From: Clostridiales bacterium
GTDB taxonomy: Bacteria; Bacillota; Clostridia; Oscillospirales; CAG-272
DNA: 7,592 bases
Direction of reading: 5' to 3'
Assembly (NCBI GenBank): GCA_019415985.1
Contig: DXYE01000122.1
Location: 1-7,592, forward strand
The translations under genes were made by a program, and so were the position numbers. The notes below the pieces were generated by a model. The model was not told where the DNA came from. It saw nothing but the letters and a program-made list of their open reading frames with translations, and made no database searches. Positions 5,726-7,592 of the stretch are shown piece by piece. Every line of letters begins with the position of its first letter. The stretch's first letter is position 1.

Positions 5726-7108
5726 CTAACAGGCCCAGAATTCTTCGCGCCCCTCCATCATGCGTACATACTTCATGAAATTATCTTTCCTCCATGGATG
5801 ATTCATAGGGGGGATATATTGTTTCTTCGGCTTCTTTGATTCTGCAAACTCGGCATCTGTACTGAAATTACGGGAAACCTCCTCGTGTTTTGGGACTTCA
5901 ACCAGGGCATAAATTCTGTCATATACCGAAGCAAACAGGGACCCGTTGAAGGTTTTTGCAACGAGAACATCGGTTCCCTTTACAAAGGGAGAGTGTATGC
6001 CGTTTTCATCTAAAAGTTTGTAGAGTTTGTTTTCAAAGTGAATGCAATGGCCGTGATCCACTTTCCTCCCGGTAAGAACAGAAAGAAACAGATTAATTTT
6101 TTCATCTTCCGGTTGCTTATCGAAGACGGATTTAGTAAAATCTATGGGAAGAGCAAATTGTGCATTGAATTCTTTTAGGTAGGAGTTTAAGAATTCGTTT
6201 GCCTGCTCGATTGTGGTAATGCCTTCCAGTCGCATTTCGACTGGAAGGCGTGATTGTAAGGTGCCAAACAGTCTTTCTACGCGGCCTTTTGCCTGAGCAA
6301 CACTGGTGGTTTTCAGGGCAACGCCGAGCTGTTTGCAGGCATAAGCAAACTGTGTGAAAGTATTCTCTTCCAAATGGGGGGAGTTTTTCTTTTTGTATTC
6401 AAAGACAGTACGACGATCGGTGTAAAACATATAGGGAATGCCGTAGTTCGTCAGGATCTGATGGAAAAGATTGTAATAGCCGTTCAAAGTTTCCTGTTTA
6501 TCAAAATAGGCGGCGACAACCGTACCGGTGGCGTCATCAATGGCAGCATGCAGGTAAGTCTTTTCCTCGCCGAACCAGAGGTGGAAGGAGGCGTCCATTT
6601 GAATCATTTCACCGAAGTATTTGCTGCGAGGGCGGCGGGGATGGGCATCTTGTAAAGCGAGAATGGCATGGGAGAGAGAGTCTTTCTCTTTTTTAGAGCA
6701 GGCAGCCTGCTTCTTTTCCTGCAATCGCTTTACGAAGGCTTTTTTCGTGCGTTTGTGAGCTTTGGGAGAAAGGATATCAGCGGCAAGGAGAATGGAACGG
6801 GCAGTTGTTTGAGAGATATGGATATTTTCATCTCTGGCTAAAAGCTCAGTAAAATGGGAAATATTACAGTCGAAGTATTTGTTGACATAGAGTAAAACGA
6901 TAGCCTTTTTCTGGGCATGGGAGAGAGCAAAAGAAGGAGATCTGCCTTTATTGCCATGAGAGAAAGCGGCTTTGCCATTAAGACGGTAGGAGTTGATCAG
7001 GCGATCGATGGTGCGCCTGGAGCAGCCGAGCAGAAAAGCGGCTCTGTTTTTATTGCCGTCGGAGTCAAGGAGATTTTTGATAACTTCATACTTTTTTTGT
7101 TCATTCAT
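5726..7108 (-). CDS. DDE transposase (IS1202/ISNCY-type, integrase core)
   Basis: The protein has 460 residues from ATG at 7108. Residues about 18-50 form a helix-turn-helix (NKNRAAFLLGCSRRTIDRLI), and a second winged or HTH segment lies at about 60-115. The catalytic core has D172 (IQMDASFH), D231 (MFYTDRRTVF) and E278 (AKGRVERLFGTLQ), a complete DDE triad with spacing normal for rve-type cores. The C-terminus is basic. The frame is open further upstream to a TTG at 7144, but the candidate promoter at 7150-7178 would start transcripts near 7143, so ATG 7108 with AAAGG about 11 nt ahead is preferred. A GGAGGTG at 7142-7136 has no standard start codon at proper spacing. It performs cut-and-paste or copy-type transposition of its own element. 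It appears intact. Confidence 0.9.
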   Translation of the reverse strand: MNEQKKYEVIKNLLDSDGNKNRAAFLLGCSRRTIDRLINSYRLNGKAAFSHGNKGRSPSFALSHAQKKAIVLLYVNKYFDCNISHFTELLARDENIHISQTTARSILLAADILSPKAHKRTKKAFVKRLQEKKQAACSKKEKDSLSHAILALQDAHPRRPRSKYFGEMIQMDASFHLWFGEEKTYLHAAIDDATGTVVAAYFDKQETLNGYYNLFHQILTNYGIPYMFYTDRRTVFEYKKKNSPHLEENTFTQFAYACKQLGVALKTTSVAQAKGRVERLFGTLQSRLPVEMRLEGITTIEQANEFLNSYLKEFNAQFALPIDFTKSVFDKQPEDEKINLFLSVLTGRKVDHGHCIHFENKLYKLLDENGIHSPFVKGTDVLVAKTFNGSLFASVYDRIYALVEVPKHEEVSRNFSTDAEFAESKKPKKQYIPPMNHPWRKDNFMKYVRMMEGREEFWAC

Positions 7109-7149
7109 AGTGAGATCAACCTTTCTAATGATGACCACCTCCAAAGGAG

Positions 7150-7178
7150 ATGATACATGGCGAGATAATGTCGTGCAA
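7150..7178 (-). promoter_or_regulatory. Candidate transposase promoter
   Basis: On the minus strand, TTGCAC (7178-7173), a 17-bp spacer and TATCAT (7155-7150) lie in front of the transposase. The spacer contains GATAATGTC (7164-7172), part of the terminal-repeat motif, and the -35 abuts the 10-bp palindrome CAACTAGTTG (7176-7185). Transposase binding here could be self-regulating. The -35 is poor. Confidence 0.4.
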
Positions 7179-7184
7179 CTAGTT

Positions 7185-7202
7185 GAGACATTTTCACTTT
7201 TG
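7185..7202 (-). repeat. Inner copy of the IS end motif
   Basis: GAGACATTTTCACTTTTG is the exact reverse complement of the left-end core. A variant with two changes lies 25 bp further out at 7210-7227. The right end therefore carries tandem copies of the presumed transposase-binding site, while the left end carries one. Confidence 0.75.
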
Positions 7203-7208
7203 ATTACT

Positions 7209-7233
7209 TAAGACATTATCACTTTTGATTCAT
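7209..7233 (-). repeat. Right terminal inverted repeat of the IS
   Basis: Read on the minus strand from 7233, it matches the left end at 20 of 25 positions, with the CAAAAGTGA core six bases in from the tip on both ends. It directly abuts the right target duplication. Confidence 0.82.
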
Positions 7234-7263
7234 ATCGCTTAATCGAATGTGCGGATTTTGAGT
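7234..7263 (+). repeat. Target-site duplication, right copy (30 bp)
   Basis: Identical to 5453-5482. Joining the flanks with a single copy restores a pre-insertion intergenic region of about 170 bp between the recombinase and the right-hand gene. Confidence 0.9.
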
Positions 7264-7268
7264 ATAGC

Positions 7269-7315
7269 AAAGCCCCGATGTGTTCAGAATTTCCTGATCG
7301 CATCGGGGCTTTTTT
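7269..7315 (+). terminator. Strong hairpin terminator between the IS and the right-hand gene
   Basis: A perfect 12-bp stem (AAAGCCCCGATG 7269-7280, CATCGGGGCTTT 7301-7312) with a 20-nt loop runs into TTTTTT on the plus strand. On the minus strand the tail is only TTTGCTATACT. It may serve as a leaky minus-strand terminator for the gene ending at 7327 and a good plus-strand one. It would have separated that gene from the recombinase before the IS arrived. Confidence 0.75.
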
Positions 7316-7326
7316 CGTTTCTATTC

Positions 7327-7592
7327 TCAGTAGATTTCTTGTTTTATTAGTTCCAGCTTCATTTTCTGTAATGCTTTGCGGTAGGTTTTGTCTGCGGTAT
7401 CGGGCGATGCCAAGCCGTGATCTATCGCAATATCAATAAACGCTTCTTTCGAGCGTGGTTTCTTTTGTGGCTTGCCGTCCTCGTCCAAATCATTCTCATC
7501 GTAATAATAAATGGAATAGCATTCCATACAAAAGCCGAGATGTGCGGATACCATTGCCCGTTCACGGTAATTCAGATGTTCAAACGCCTCCA
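7327..7592 (-). CDS. Sigma-70 region 4-like HTH protein, C-terminal part only
   Basis: The frame is open from the window edge to TGA at 7327, with 87 residues visible; the start lies outside. A methionine at 7554 is internal, because the frame continues upstream as EAFEHLNYRERA without a stop. The pattern LNYRERAMVSAHLGFC followed by KEAFIDIAIDHGLAS and TADKTYRKALQKMKLEL resembles the two helices of a sigma-70 region 4 or similar HTH. They are split by an acidic and Lys-rich insert holding a cysteine pair (FCMEC). Such proteins occur in clostridial genomes and conjugative elements, but I cannot name this one. It is probably a DNA-binding regulator. It is separated from the recombinase by a terminator and the IS, so an operon link is unlikely. 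Confidence 0.6.
   Translation of the reverse strand, partial: EAFEHLNYRERAMVSAHLGFCMECYSIYYYDENDLDEDGKPQKKPRSKEAFIDIAIDHGLASPDTADKTYRKALQKMKLELIKQEIY

Larger units (their letters stand above)
5483..7233 (-). mobile_element. IS1202/ISNCY-like insertion sequence, 1751 bp
   Basis: The element is bounded by 30-bp direct repeats and has 25-bp terminal inverted repeats matching at 20 positions (5483-5507 and 7209-7233). It carries one DDE transposase. A third copy of the end motif lies inside the right end. Between the transposase stop and the left end, 243 bp (5483-5725) hold the left repeat, a GC-rich hairpin at 5524-5540 and a weaker inverted repeat (TGTCACA 5656-5662 with TGTGACA 5688-5694), and no supported gene. 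The transposase is intact, the ends are complete and the duplication is perfect, so the insertion looks recent. The IS1202 assignment rests on protein features, size and duplication length, not on a database match. Confidence 0.88.

Noticed and set aside
7109..7144. Transposase starting at TTG 7144 (472 residues)
   Set aside because: The best promoter would start transcription at about this position, and the added residues are not needed for the helix-turn-helix. ATG 7108 is preferred.

Overview
The window suggests a low-to-medium GC Firmicute, most likely a gut-type clostridium. The evidence is AT-rich intergenic DNA, AGGAGG-type ribosome binding sites, strong T-tailed terminators and an IS1202/ISNCY-like insertion sequence. 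All five supported genes lie on the minus strand, so they are read here from right to left.

Right edge (7327-7592): the 3' end of a gene whose product resembles a sigma-70 region 4 helix-turn-helix protein. A strong hairpin terminator follows (7269-7315). An intact-looking insertion sequence (5483-7233) then carries one DDE transposase, 25-bp imperfect terminal inverted repeats and a perfect 30-bp target duplication (5453-5482 and 7234-7263). It sits just upstream of a complete tyrosine recombinase gene (4532-5377).

Centre (4206-4531): about 325 bp without genes, which looks like an invertible promoter switch. Two perfect 24-bp inverted repeats (4235-4258 and 4480-4503) enclose 221 bp. Each contains a Xer/Cre-like core of 10-bp arms around a 6-bp asymmetric spacer. 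The segment carries a near-consensus extended -10 promoter pointing right, directly into a strong terminator at 4508-4532. If the segment flips, the promoter points left, about 75 nt ahead of the next operon. As written, the switch appears to be OFF.

Left (1-4205): a two-gene operon. The first gene encodes an 824-residue membrane protein with an N-terminal zinc ribbon, a helical-repeat cytoplasmic region, one transmembrane helix and a C-terminal PDZ domain. The second, 24 bp downstream and cut by the window edge, encodes an SPFH (band 7/flotillin-like) protein with three N-terminal zinc ribbons and one C-terminal zinc ribbon. The pair resembles the zinc-ribbon membrane protein plus SPFH partner of membrane-stress modules such as YdjG/YdjI of Bacillus subtilis.

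Together the sequence supports a model in which an adjacent tyrosine recombinase phase-varies a membrane-stress or membrane-organising operon. The IS insertion in the recombinase upstream region may have altered or frozen the switching. Repeats, motifs and spacing are read from the sequence. The function of the operon and actual inversion are inference.
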